From positions 2,601,939 through 2,665,938 of the forward strand of contig NW_004454282.1 of the NCBI RefSeq assembly GCF_000283155.1: DNA of 64,000 nucleotides. Reading direction: 5' to 3'. The translations under genes were made by a program, and so were the position numbers. The notes below the pieces were generated by a model. It searched no databases, had not been told where the DNA came from, and saw only the letters and a list, made by a program, of their open reading frames with translations. Source of the stretch: Ceratotherium simum simum. Its lineage: Eukaryota; Chordata; Mammalia; Perissodactyla; Rhinocerotidae. Positions 49,633 to 60,180 of this stretch are shown here, one piece after another (the stretch's first letter is position 1; each line of letters starts with the position of its first letter).

Positions 49633-49790
49633 ATTTGTATATTTCTATACTTAGCACAATATTAGGATCCAGCCGAACTTTAATTTTGCCCTGCTGTGCC
49701 ATCCAGATAGCATTTGTATATTTCTATACTTAGCACAATATTAGGATCCAGCCGAACTTTAATTTTGCCCTGCTGTGCCATCCAGATAGC
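49633..49790. repeat. Exact 79-bp tandem duplication
   Basis: Unit 1 is 49633-49711 and unit 2 is 49712-49790; I compared them base by base and found no difference. Each starts ATTTGTATATTTCTATAC and ends CATCCAGATAGC. The base before unit 1 differs from the last base of unit 1, so the boundary is set except for one shared A. No known repeat family is recognised within the unit. Confidence 0.97.
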
Positions 49791-50951
49791 AAAGGGCTAT
49801 ATGGAGCTGCTGAACTGCAAAATTTGGGGAGGTTACTTAACATCACATTTGAATTGCTTAATTTAATTTTCACTTTGAGTCGGTTGCTAAGCAACTAGGA
49901 AGACAGGAAAAAATCAGCAAAGCTAATTTGGTTCTGTTACTAGTATATTAGCATCTCTTATATTTACATAGACGGTTGGTTGTAAATATGCCTAATCCAG
50001 TGCCATGCTCTTGGTGTGGAAGTTATAGCAAAGCTTTGGTTGGACTGACGGTGCTTAAATTCATGCTCTCTCCTTAGGTGAATGTAAAGTGATCTGAAGT
50101 TTGAGCCCATGTTGTAGCCCATTTGTTTGTTAAGTAGGGTGCTTGACTTGGCTGTACCATGAATGGTTGTAAAATGGTACTTTCCATTGCATGTTAATTC
50201 CTTGGCATTATGGATCCAGCGTGATTGTTCCCAAAATCAACTTAAGTCAAATTTTTTTGGGAGGAATGCGTATCATTTAGCTATCATCATATGAATTGTG
50301 TTGGAGGAAAAAAAATAGACCATTTTACTCTCAATATCTTATTATTATTGATGAAATTTGAAATTGTTAACCTCATTTGATCCATAAAGTAAGTCCCGTG
50401 TCCAATATTAATATGGTAACTTAAATGTTTTGAGTGTCTTTTCTGTATTAATTGACGTGATTATCAAGGAAGTCACTCTGGTCCAGCCCAGATGCCACAC
50501 TCTGTCTTTTGTCAAAGATAGGACATTTAACGCTAGCCAGATGTTTCAGGGGTGAATGGAGAGTTCACATATATCAAGCTGGTCTCTCAATGATGTCATT
50601 AAGTTGCCACTGGTATAGTAAATGACAGCGACTTGTGGCTTTCATGAGAGGCGGGGAGAGCAGCCCTGTCTTTAAACTGGTGTCCTGCTATGTCCTGTGT
50701 TCTCTAAAGACCTAGATAGTGTCTTTCATATGCACTAATAATTTCTTTCAGTAGATGGATTGTATTCTTGATAAAGATGGATAGCCACGGTCCTGTATTT
50801 ACCTTATAACTGCTTGTAACTAGGTAGAAATATTTAGTGAAGGAGATTATAGAAATGAGAAAGTACCTTTTATTTTTACAATTAAATGATCTTTTATTTT
50901 TTTTCTGAACGATGTCGAATATTTGTGTGTGCGGTACTTGGTAAAAATTCA
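49791..50951. other. A/T-rich intronic DNA, nothing recognised
   Basis: No exon, RNA gene or named repeat is seen. Confidence 0.45.
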
Positions 50952-51486
50952 TTGATCCCAACTAGAAGAAAGGGTGATCTGAATTAGAGGAAAGTCCTGC
51001 TGTCTATGTACTTGATGGCAAATGAATTTTTCCTGCTTTCAGATAGTTATTTGGCTAAGACAATAACTAGGTATTTACCTGTTCAAGGTGCTTTAAGGGA
51101 ATCTGTTTAAATAAACAGATAAAAATAAATGTACCGTTAGTAGATTAAATTTGCTTAAAAGCTTATTTTGACCTACTTTCAGGGTGTAATTTTTCCAGTC
51201 TGGATATTCATTCCAAATTTATTAATTTTATTCTGTAAGTACTTACTATTTGAAAACCCAGTATGTCAAAATGTAAACTTTTTAGGGAGTGAGTGTCAAT
51301 TTTAAAAGTTAGTTTCCTAGAGCATTTATTTCTAATTTTTTTTGATGAACCTCAAGCAGGTAAATACCTAGTTATTGTCTTAGCCAAATAACTATCTGAA
51401 AGCAGGAAAATTTCATTTGCCATCAAGTACATAGACAACAGGACTTTCCTCTAATTCAGATCACCCTTTCTTCTAGCTGGGATCAA
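50952..51486. repeat. Inverted repeat: two 130-bp arms, 97.7% identical, 275-bp spacer
   Basis: The left arm is 50952-51081 and the right arm 51357-51486. The reverse complement of the left arm equals the right arm at 127 of 130 positions with no gaps. The differences lie in the blocks AAAATTCATT/AAATTTCATT, GCAGG/ACAGG and CTAGT/CTAGC. Outer ends are TTGATCCC (left) and GGGATCAA (right). Inside the arms there is a possible diverged extension of about 10 bases. The spacer 51082-51356 is A/T-rich without a named repeat. I recognise no transposon ends, no coding sequence and no clear flanking target duplication. Confidence 0.97.
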
Positions 51487-51833
51487 AAAAATTTGTTGAA
51501 TATACCCCTCTAAACTATGTATATGTATTTAAAAGTTACATGCGTGTGTTACTGTACTAGTATATTGTATATACTATAAAAACAAACAAGAAAATAGAAG
51601 TTGATGTAAAGGATTGATTAAACAATAATGTAGTGTTCTGTTAATCATGATTATCATATTATCATTAATACCTTAAGGCACATAGGTGCTTTGGGATAAA
51701 GTTCATCATTAAAGACAATATTTTAAATGGTTTTCTTTATGATTTTTAATATCTGGGTAACTTTTTTCAGATCTGATTAGATCATTTTTACACTACAGTG
51801 GCTGACAAGAGGAATAAAAGAAGGATAGATTCT
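51487..51833. other. A/T-rich intronic DNA between inverted repeat and SINEs
   Basis: Nothing recognised. Confidence 0.45.
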
Positions 51834-52080
51834 GCCTTTTTCTTATTTTTTTATTTTATTTTTTTAAGATTTTATTTATTTATTCCCCCCCCCCAAAGCC
51901 CCAGTAGATAGTTGTGTGTCACAGCTGCACATCCTTCTAGTTGCTGTATGTGGGACGCGGCCTCAGCATGGCCGGAGAAGCGGCGCGTCGGTGCACGCCC
52001 GGGATCCGAACCCGGGTCGCCAGCAGTGGAGCACGCTCACTTAACCACTAAGCCAAGGGGCCGGCCCCCGCCTTTTTCTT
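51834..52080 (-). mobile_element. ERE-type SINE (second subtype)
   Basis: The body is about 51845-52069, antisense, with a T-rich left end, CCCCAAAGCCCCAGTAGATAG, a GGATCCGAACCCGGG tRNA-like block and the GGGGCCGGCCCC head. GCCTTTTTCTT at 51834-51844 and 52070-52080 is the target duplication (11 bp, exact). Confidence 0.94.
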
Positions 52081-52107
52081 GTTTGCTGGGTTTGCATTAC
52101 TACTATC

Positions 52108-52425
52108 TTTGATTTTTTTTTTTTTTTGTGAGGAAGATCAGCCCTGAGCTAACATCCATGCCAATACTCCTCTTTTTGCTGAGGAAGACCAGCCCTGAGC
52201 TAACATCTATTGCCAATCCTTTTCCTTTTTTCCCCCCTTTTCTCCCCATAGTTGTATGTCATAGTTGCACATCCTTCTAGTTGCTGTATGTGGGATTCCC
52301 CCCAGCATGGCCGGGCGAGCGGTGCGTCGGCGCATGCCCGGGGTCCAAACCCAGGCTGCCGGTAGCAGAGCGTGTGCACTTAACTGCTAAGCCACGGGGC
52401 TGGCCCCTGAAGTTTTGATTTTTTT
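52108..52425 (-). mobile_element. ERE-type SINE, long form
   Basis: The body is about 52120-52407, antisense. From left to right it has poly-T, two AGCCCTGAGCTAACATC-type blocks, the TAGTTGCACATCCTTCTAG middle of the second subtype and the GGGGCTGGCCCC head complement. It combines the tail of one subtype with the middle of the other. TTTGATTTTTTT occurs at both sides (52108-52119 and 52414-52425), consistent with a target duplication in a T-rich site. Confidence 0.9.
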
Positions 52426-52794
52426 GCAGAAACTTTTTGAAGCTGCTAGTCTGTTTTGCGAGGGTTGGTTCTACTACGTAGGACTATATATAAAGTTATA
52501 TGAACCCAGGCATACCTAAATGGAAGCACATCACGATGCACTGGGAGTGAGGGACAGGGTGTGGACTGTCTAATCCAAGTTCAGATAGTTTCTTTCTGCT
52601 CCCTGGCAAATCACCCTGTACATGACACTCGAGACCAGTGCCCTAGGAGGTCCCTCCAAATAAGCTTCTGTAGTATTTTTTTAAATGTAGTTGGATTGAA
52701 GAGAGTTGGATTTATGTATGAATATGCTTGTATGTGTTGTTGCATATAGCGAGGATATTTGTCCATCATAAAGGAAAGGCGATGACTATGGGGC
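52426..52794. other. Intronic DNA, nothing recognised
   Basis: No exon or named repeat is seen. Confidence 0.45.
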
Positions 52795-52960
52795 AGCATT
52801 AAGAGCCCTGGATGTGGACTCTGAGTCCCAGCTCTGCCACTAGCTGGCTATGTGACAATTGACTTCCTTTCTGAAAGCCTCCAGTTTCCTCATCTATAAC
52901 CTTGCATGGTGGTGGTGAGAATTAAAGATCAAAGGAGAGGTTTGTAAAAGGGGCTTGTAA
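52795..52960 (+). mobile_element. MIR SINE just upstream of the ITPR1 exon
   Basis: Sense MIR: TTAAGAGCCCTGGATGTGGACTC, CCCAGCTCTGCCACTAGCTGGCTATGTGACAATTGAC, CAGTTTCCTCATCTATAA. Confidence 0.9.
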
Positions 52961-53092
52961 ATTATATGTAAGTCATTTATGCTTACATATAATTTATAAT
53001 TCCTTATATGAATAAAAAGGGAAAGGCTTTTTCATAGGTTGAGTGTATATACTTCCTCAGTAACAATTTTCATTTGTTTGTTTCACTTCTAG

Positions 53093-53208
53093 ATTGCCTC
53101 TTTAAGCTATGTCCTATGAATCGCTACTCTGCCCAGAAGCAGTTCTGGAAAGCTGCTAAGCCAGGGGCCAACAGCACAACAGATGCCGTGCTGCTCAACA
53201 AACTGCAT
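53093..53208 (+). CDS. ITPR1: ITPR1 coding exon, residues ~55-93 (suppressor domain, start of arm)
   Basis: This 116-nt exon encodes 38 codons after two bases that complete a split Asp codon. The protein reads [16 protein letters not shown] and on to LLNKLH. It matches type 1 IP3 receptor rather than types 2 or 3: it has [16 protein letters not shown] where I recall type 2 having YWKAKQAKQGNHTEAA. IP3R1 is the tetrameric ER Ca2+ release channel opened by inositol 1,4,5-trisphosphate. By my count the exon covers residues 55-93 of the N-terminal suppressor domain (about 1-223), entering the helix-turn-helix arm (about 67-109). Calmodulin and RACK1 have been reported to bind in this region (from memory). 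The acceptor is CTTCTAG and the donor CAT|GTACGT; the exon ends in phase 0. The preceding exon is outside the window. No frame damage is seen. Confidence 0.97.
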
Positions 53209-53497
53209 GTACGTACTGAGATGCGGCTGTCCATGATGAGGGTTTCGTGAGTGGCCACTGGAGTTGTGCCCGAGTGTAATGGGTTGGGGGCATTAGTTCT
53301 GCAACCCTCCAGCTCTGGGTACTGGCTTTCATATGTTCTACAATAAAGGGATAAAAGGGAGCTGACCCTGAGGTGAGATGGGCGGTAGTCATCTTGAGAT
53401 ATCTTGAGAGTGACTTTTTTCTCAGCCATTCCCCTTCCTGGATGGCTTCAGCTAGAGTACGGTTATGAGCAGTTATGAACTGGTTATGAACAAGCTG

Positions 53498-53880
53498 TGA
53501 AGGCAAACTGCCTAGATTTGAATCAGGCTCCACCACTCACTAACTGGTGATCTTGGGTGGGTCACTTGGCAATTTTGTGCCTCTGTTACCTCATCTGTAA
53601 AATGGGAATGATGATAATATCCACCTCAGGAGGTTGTTGTGAGGATTACATGAGATGAAGCATAAAAGGCACATGAACAGTGCCTGGCACATAATAAGTT
53701 TAATAAATTTTGGCTATCATGGTTGTATTTATCTTAACTATTACTTGGCACGTAAGAGGTGTGCTTATTCCACTGGTGATGTGCTGTGTGACTATAAGCA
53801 AGTTTTGGAGCCTCTCTGACCCTATTTCTCTATCTGTAAAATGATGACGTAATTCTTCTAGTGTCTGGTGTCTAGATGAC
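53498..53880 (+). mobile_element. Two MIR SINEs in the same orientation
   Basis: MIR 1, 53498-53712: CCTCTGTTACCTCATCTGTAAAATGGGAATGATGATAATATCC ... GTGCCTGGCACATAATAAG. MIR 2, 53755-53880: TGTGCTGTGTGACTATAAGCAAG ... CTCTATCTGTAAAATGATGACG. Confidence 0.88.
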
Positions 53881-54344
53881 ATAATTCTACCATGAAGCTA
53901 ATCTGTATGGAACTTCTTTGAGATGTTTAGAAGAAGGACATGAGGAGATATTTCCAATGTAGTATTATTGAAATTGCAACCCATTTCCCATCCCCCTGTT
54001 CTGCTTTATTTTTTTCAGTGTCACTTATCATGATCTTTCTAATTTATTTTGCTCATCCGCTGCATCCCCCCACTATCATATAAACTACACAAGGGCAGAA
54101 ATTTGTGTCAGGTTCGCTTGTTGCTGTATGCCTCATACATAAGACATATCATAGGCAGTCAAATATTTACTAACTGAATGAAAAAAAAAAAGATCTTCCT
54201 TGGGACTTAGTGATAATAGTTGAAGACAGAATATCTCTGAGCACCAAGGAGCTCACAAGGTCATCCATCACGCTTGCTCTGTTTTTGCTAATGTATGGCA
54301 AAGTCACAACCAGCTGCATTTGGTAAGGTAGGGCTCATGTGAAG
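53881..54344. other. Intronic DNA with a possible L2 tail
   Basis: 54040-54185 ends GGCAGTCAAATATTTACTAACTGAATGAAAAAAAA and is probably a decayed sense L2 end. Otherwise nothing is recognised. Confidence 0.45.
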
Positions 54345-54470
54345 GAACTCCTTCATTCAGTACATACTGTGTTAGATGGGGGTTAGGTGCTCCAGGTATG
54401 ATGAAAAGACCAGATTCCTAACCTCAGTGAGCTTATCATCTAGTGTGAGGACACGTAAACTGTCACTCTC
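54345..54470 (-). mobile_element. L2 LINE 3'-end fragment
   Basis: TCATTCAGTACATACTGTGTTAGATGGGGG ... CTCAGTGAGCTTATCATCTAGTG fits antisense L2. Confidence 0.7.
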
Positions 54471-54474
54471 ACTG

Positions 54475-54985
54475 CACGTAAAATGAAATCCAGACTTTGT
54501 GTCTGCTGGACCCTGCTTTCCCTTCTGAGGCTTCTGAACTACACTCACAACGCTCCAGCCACACTAGCTTTATTTCACTTCATTTTGTTTTTTTGAGCAC
54601 CACAGACTCTTAACAGTCTTACTACCTTGGCACTTTCAGTTTGTTCTGTTTAGAACATTCTTCACCTGGCTCTTCCTAAGCTAAGACCTTTGCCTCCTTC
54701 GTATCTCAGTTTGTCATCTCAGCGAGGTCTTCCCTACCTCCTTGTCTAAGCAATGTCCTGCTTGCTTTCCTCCATCACAGCACCCTGTTTATATCTTTCT
54801 CAGCACTGCTCATAGTCTGCAATTATATTTAGTAGTTTCCTTAATTATCATCTGTCACTCATTAGAATGACAGCTCCACAGGATGAGGAGGAATGTCTGT
54901 CTTATTCACTACTGTATCCCAGTGCCTGTAATAGTGTCTGGCACGTAGCAGGTGCTCAAGAAATATTTGTTGAATGAATGATTGA
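54475..54985 (+). mobile_element. L2 LINE 3' end
   Basis: CTCCAGCCACACTAGCTTTATTTC, GAGGTCTTCCCTACCTCC, ACTGTATCCCAGTGCCTGTAATAGTGTCTGGCACGTAGCAGGTGCTCAAGAAATATTTGTTGAATGAATGATT are the L2 terminal blocks. Confidence 0.92.
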
Positions 54986-55275
54986 GCACTCTGCTAGGTG
55001 ATGGTCATAAAACTGTGACAATGTCTTACACCTCTGGGAGCCTAATAGCAAATAAAGAATGAGGAGGTAGTGACAAGACAGCATGGCAAGTACTAGTCCA
55101 GGGTGAACCACCAAGGTTGCGAGAGCACGTAGAAGGGACACCCAAATCCAGCTTTGTGAATAAGGGTGGGTGGGTGATATGGTGGTCAGGGAGGGCTTCC
55201 TGGAGGAAGAGGAAGTAACAGATAAGCCTCAGTCTGAGTCATCTGTGAGAGTCAGGGGTAGGAGAAGAAGAAACA
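54986..55275 (-). mobile_element. L2 LINE fragment
   Basis: AGCACTCTGCTAGGTGATGG, ACCTCTGGGAGCCTAATAGC, GGTGGTCAGGGAGGGCTTCCTGGAGGAAG form antisense L2 directly abutting the sense copy. Confidence 0.78.
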
Positions 55276-57984
55276 ATGGGAACAAAGAGATTGCTTTGAA
55301 GACTTCAGGCATTGCATCCTTATTTCAGTGGTTTTAGGGCAGACATTTAGGGGTAGACCCATTGCTCCCTGTACACATAGGAAATAAAATTCATAAATAA
55401 TATAACCTCTCTAGATACCAAATTTTAAAAAATGAGTTATAAAGGAGAAATAAAAGGAAAGTAATAAATTGTATAGTTGTATACTTTAGTAAGTTAGTAC
55501 TCCGGCACAACCACTCTAGAGGACATAAGGAAGTAACTGCTTGCACCTATTTGTATAAACCCCCTGAATGAGGCAGCCGAAGACTGTGACTAGTGTAGCA
55601 TGTTTTCCGTATGTGATTTTCCAAAATGGTCAGCAGCTCTTGGTAGTGTTAGGAAGAATGCAAATATACTTTTGCTGTTATTAAATAGTGCTTGCATTTT
55701 TGGAAAATGTATTAATAATAGTGTTAATAAAACCATGCAAATCTGTGCTTTGTGTTGATGTGTAAAGTGGAGTTAGGGGCTAGGCTCAGATAATTGCAGA
55801 CAGCTTTTTAACCCATGTGAATGTCCAAGCAGACATAAAACAGTACAGGACAAACAATGCTTCATCCTTGTGCGGAACTGTACCGTGCATTTCAGGGCAT
55901 CCTGAATTTCTGGCTCCCGTCCACTGACTATCAATAGCAACCCCCACTGCTTCCCCAGTCATTTTGTGACGATCCAGAATCCCCCTGAAGTCTGTGCTGG
56001 GAGCATGAGAATCGAGTTGAATGGGTGGGGAAGGTTACTCCATCCTGCCTGTCCCCCAGGAGAGCTATTTAGTGCATATGCCTGTGGGGTTATTGATGGA
56101 AGGAGCGAATGTCTTTAGTAGTCCTGCCTTTCCTTTTCTGGTATGAAAATCATTCTGTTCAATGAGATCTTATTGGTACAGCTCAAGCTCTTTCTTTTCC
56201 TATGCTTTTGACAGCAGGTTGAAATTCCTCCTGGCCAAGCAGGAAGCCAGCCAGAATAAAGGGGACTTGGTGGGCCAGGTTGCTAAGTGGAGTGTGCATG
56301 TTTGCAGGTCCAGAGGGGGCAGCCCCACTTGCCTGCTGTTGCTGCGTGGGAAGGTGGGCTGAGAGCTGCTGCCATGTCTTCTGGTTTTTCAAGAGAAGCT
56401 ACAAATCCATGCCTTTCTGTGTAATATTGCAATTTTTAAAAAATGTTGGCAACTAATTAATGAAGGCTTAAAACATATACTCAACACTAACGCAAAATGG
56501 CTCAGGCTGAATGGTGTTCTTTAGCCACCAGTTTGCAACCTGTGATGCATGTGTTTTATGTTTTATGTTTTATCAGCAATTTCTTGCGATGCACCTTCCC
56601 ACAAATGAACTGTGAAAAAAAACTGCACAGCTGAGAAAATGCAATCCTAAAGGTGATCAAGAACTTTGAATTCCTTATTAAAAAAAAAAACAACACAACG
56701 AATTCTCTTTCATGTTGTTTGTGCCTTAAAAAATATTTAAAAGGAAACCAGTCCTTTCCCCTGATTTAAGGTTACTGATTTCACTTTCAGGTCATGGGTG
56801 TTGACTTTGTGTGGTTCCTAATTTCCTGCTTAGTTGGACCTTTTTTCCTCTAGTGTCTGTAAGTCATCTACATGTTTTAGTGTAGTCATTAAAATGTTAT
56901 ATTTTGGGCAGCTGTGTGCCTTTGGGGGCTGATGACTAGTCTCCAGTGGGTTTTCATTTTTATTTTTGTCAACTACTGTGCAGCACCCCAATCAAAGGTC
57001 AGATTATTTTAAATTAACGCCATTTAAGGAATTAGTTGTCTAGACCACTTGACTTCCTTTTGACTAGGATATGCAACATATCAACAGCACTCTGAAGGAG
57101 AATGACATCTAGTGGCTGGTTACTGTGTCTGTTCATTCCTTCAGCAGGAATCACTGGATTCTAACTCTCCTGGTCATGATTTCCCAAAAGTCTCTTGGCA
57201 AAATCAGCTTCCCCCACCCATAAATCACATAATTTGTTCTCCAGGCCTTCACTACCATTTCCTGACAGCATTTTTACCTGTTACCTTGAAACAGCACCTA
57301 CATTGTTTTGGTTCTGAGAAACGGTCAATTACATTAAGCCGTAGCTTTCACGAGCTGGAAAGAACTCGAGGAGTGACAAGTCCTTATTGTCTTCTGAAGC
57401 CTGGGTCCTGGATTGCTTGTTTTCAGAAGCCTTAATTCAATATCATGTTACGTAATTCAGAGCTTGTTGACCTTAAATAAATAGGCTTTCCCCACTGTTC
57501 CAGTGACCTTTCTATAGTAATTTAATAATGGTTTCTCTATTTCTGAAATAAAGTAACAGGTGACTAAGATGGGGTTGACCTTGCTGTTGCTTGGGGAACG
57601 TGGAAATGTTTGTGGTGAATAATGGTGGTAGAGCCCATAGCATAGAGAGTGATTTTTCTTCCTTAGAAATTCGAAACAGTCCTCGACCCATTGTGTAAAG
57701 GAAAAGAGCAATAGGTATTTATATTATCAAGATTTTTAAATATTGAAAAGGAACATGTTATAATGACTTTTTAAAAATCCGAGCTTCTTGCTACAGAGAC
57801 ATGGTGAAGATGCTTTTGAAGAAAGGACACACATGAGTATTGTAGGAAAAGAATTCCAAAATATACATGAGTGAGAAAAGGAAGAAAAAAGATCCCTAAA
57901 TCTTATTCCTCAAAGATACCCTTGGTTCATATTTGGTGTGTGCCCCACTCTCCCACCCTCTATTCTATTCCTATATCTCTGTGT
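55276..57984. other. Intronic DNA, nothing firmly recognised
   Basis: A short (TTTTATG)3 repeat lies at about 56550-56571. No exon, RNA gene or named repeat is seen; open frames at 56162-56392 and 57112-57435 lack recognisable protein and conserved splice context. Confidence 0.45.
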
Positions 57985-58500
57985 TTTAAAGTATCAATAG
58001 GAGCATGCTCTCTTACTTCTCTTTCCTTAACCCGCCTCCACTCTCTATGGCATGAATAAATAGGAATCTCTAATCTTCATTTTTAATGGCTGCTTGGTTA
58101 CTCCATTGTATGGCATTACTGTAATTTTCTATAGCCAATCCCTGTGGGGGTGGATGGTATTCAGGATCCTGACATTTTTTGCCATTCTGAAAAAAAAAAG
58201 GTATGACCTTGTGCAGGTGACACATTATCTTCTTAGGAGAAACTCCTAGAAATGGAATTGCTAAGTCAAAGTTAAGCCCTTTGAAAAAAACTTTTTGGTA
58301 GACATTGCCGGATTATCTTTCAGAAAGGTTGTACCAGTTCATTGCCTTACAGTGTGGGCTCATCCTTAGAATATACCTGAGGGATTTAACAGACCACATC
58401 TCATTCTTTTCAAGGGTGGAAGCAGTCTTGATCAATGGACCCTGGTGTAGTTTGAACCTTATTTCTTTTTTACCTATCTTTTGCTTCACTTGTTAAACCT
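57985..58500 (-). mobile_element. L1-type (L1M/HAL1-like) fragment
   Basis: GGCTGCTTGGTTACTCCATTGTATGGC, GAAACTCCTAGAAATGGAATTGCTAAGTCAAAG and TAGACATTGCCGGATTATCTTTCAGAAAGGTTGTACCAGTT are the typical antisense L1M series. Confidence 0.8.
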
Positions 58501-58537
58501 CAAAATCATGATGGATGGTTTTGCCTAGAAGCTGAAT

Positions 58538-58595
58538 TTGACAGTGCTGTATGTCAATTATATCTCAACAAAATTGGGAAAAAAATCAGAATTTG
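58538..58595 (+). mobile_element. L1 3' end remnant
   Basis: GCTGTATGTCAATTATATCTCAACAAAATTGGGAAAAAAA is a common L1M terminal phrase. Confidence 0.6.
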
Positions 58596-59984
58596 GTTTT
58601 GTGGAGGGAGTTACCTAAGGACTGATGTGTGAACTCAAATGAACACATTTGGCATTTATACATTTAGTTAAAGGTGAAATGAATTGGAGAGTTTTCTCCT
58701 TAAACAAAGAGAGCTTATAGGAAATGTGAATTCTTAGAATGGTCCGTAAGCTTAATGCACTGAATGTTCATTTAGTAGTTATGTGTAGACTTGGTCATCA
58801 TTAAACGTTCTAACGGTTTCAGATGTGATATTTGATATTTTAAGAGAATTTCTTAGACATTTATTCTCCAATTTTGTTTTCTAATTTTGCCTTTTGTATG
58901 TATTTAGACAAATGCCCCTTAATCTTTAGGACTGCTGGTGTTTGTCTTAAATATGGAATATGTGCCTTCTTGATGACTAATTTGACATTTCTTGTTAGGT
59001 AAGCCTGTAACCACTGGTTTTATACTTGGTCTAAGAGTAGGTAGGAACTTAATATTTTAGACTAATGTTTCTTAAATTGAGGCTACTGGCAATCTTGAGA
59101 GTAAGAAGAATGTCCATGAGTTTTCCCTCTTAAACAGGAGCTCTTATATATCATTTAAGTCCAAGAACCATTCCTTTGTAATTCTCTAAAGGTGAATCCT
59201 TTCAGTATGATGTTTTGAGCAGAGAAAAGCTATATTTGTTAGTTGGAAAATGTTATGTTTTATTTTACTGAATCTATTGATTTTTCCCTCCTCAACAGTT
59301 TTTCTTTCTTGAATTTCCTGTCTGTTGGCTGAGAACTGCTTAGCAGAAAGAACAAATGGCTCTCTACAAAGTATAAACCTTCCTTCCAAGTGGATTCAGT
59401 CCAGTGTTTTGTTTGGAAAACTACCTGCAGGACCTGTGGGTACTGTAGAGATCTCTGGAGGAGCTGAAGCTCAGGCATGAAGATAGGGAGAACAGAGGTG
59501 GGAGGAAATGAGGGGCGAGTGTTATGGAGGGGGGCGAGAGCTAAGGAGAAGTGTGCTGAGGGCAGTTTGGATGCCAAGGATTGCCATGTTTGTCTGCACT
59601 GGTATTATTTCTGGATGTGTCTTGAATCCAGTGGATTTTATCCTTTCGTAACTGGAAATAGCAGACTGGTAACTAATTCCAAAAGAGAGTTCGGGAAGCC
59701 TCTGAATAGACCATTGTTTTAAAAGGTGAAATACGGTAAACTGGCAGTGATCTACACTAACGTAGGCAGATCCTTCACTTCGTGTAATATGGTTTCTCTT
59801 TGGGTTGGGATTAGTTCCCACAGCTTATTTTTCTCAGATGATGTACCTTCCTAAAAATACCTATACTCCAGGTAGAGATGGAGCGGATGCTGAATTTGAA
59901 GGAAACTGAAAGATTCTTCACCCAGCCAATTTAGTTCACCTTTTGAAATTCTCATCATTAGAACACTTCTTAGTTTTAGCAACT
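58596..59984. other. Intronic DNA, nothing recognised
   Basis: Open frames at 59260-59821 on both strands lack recognisable protein. No named repeat is seen. Confidence 0.45.
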
Positions 59985-60180
59985 TGTGTATAATAATAGT
60001 GGTTAAATTTATTGAATGCCTATTATGTGTTTAGCATATATTTTCTGTAATCTTTACAAATAGCCCTAGAAGGCTTGCATTGTTCCCATTTTGTGGATGA
60101 GAATACTGAGTGAGGCTTGGTGAGATTGTCACCTGGCCAGGATGATAAAGCCAGTATGTGGTGGAACCAAGACCAAGTCC
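59985..60180 (-). mobile_element. MIR SINE
   Basis: Antisense MIR: TTTATTGAATGCCTATTATGTGTTTAGC, CCCATTTTGTGGATGAGAATACTGAG. Confidence 0.8.

Larger units (their letters stand above)
1..53092 (+). other. ITPR1: ITPR1 intron, 3' part (53 kb inside window)
   Basis: This is the intron ending at the acceptor of the first readable ITPR1 exon; its 5' end lies outside the window. The acceptor at 53091-53092 has a T-rich tract just upstream. The intron breaks a codon after its first base (phase 1), because the next exon needs a leading G to read Asp55. I looked for the upstream coding exons, which should encode the initiator region and the Val-Asp-Asp-Arg segment, and found neither. A very long early intron fits what I remember of mammalian ITPR1. 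Its content is almost entirely interspersed repeats, listed separately. Confidence 0.85.

Noticed and set aside
49500..49733. Open frames of 82-83 codons with Val-Cys and Tyr-Thr repeats on both strands.
   Set aside because: They are translations of the TG/AC simple tract.
53124..53536. Minus-strand open frames overlapping the first readable ITPR1 exon.
   Set aside because: They are antisense shadows of the exon and the neighbouring MIR; the splice signals and protein match are on the + strand.
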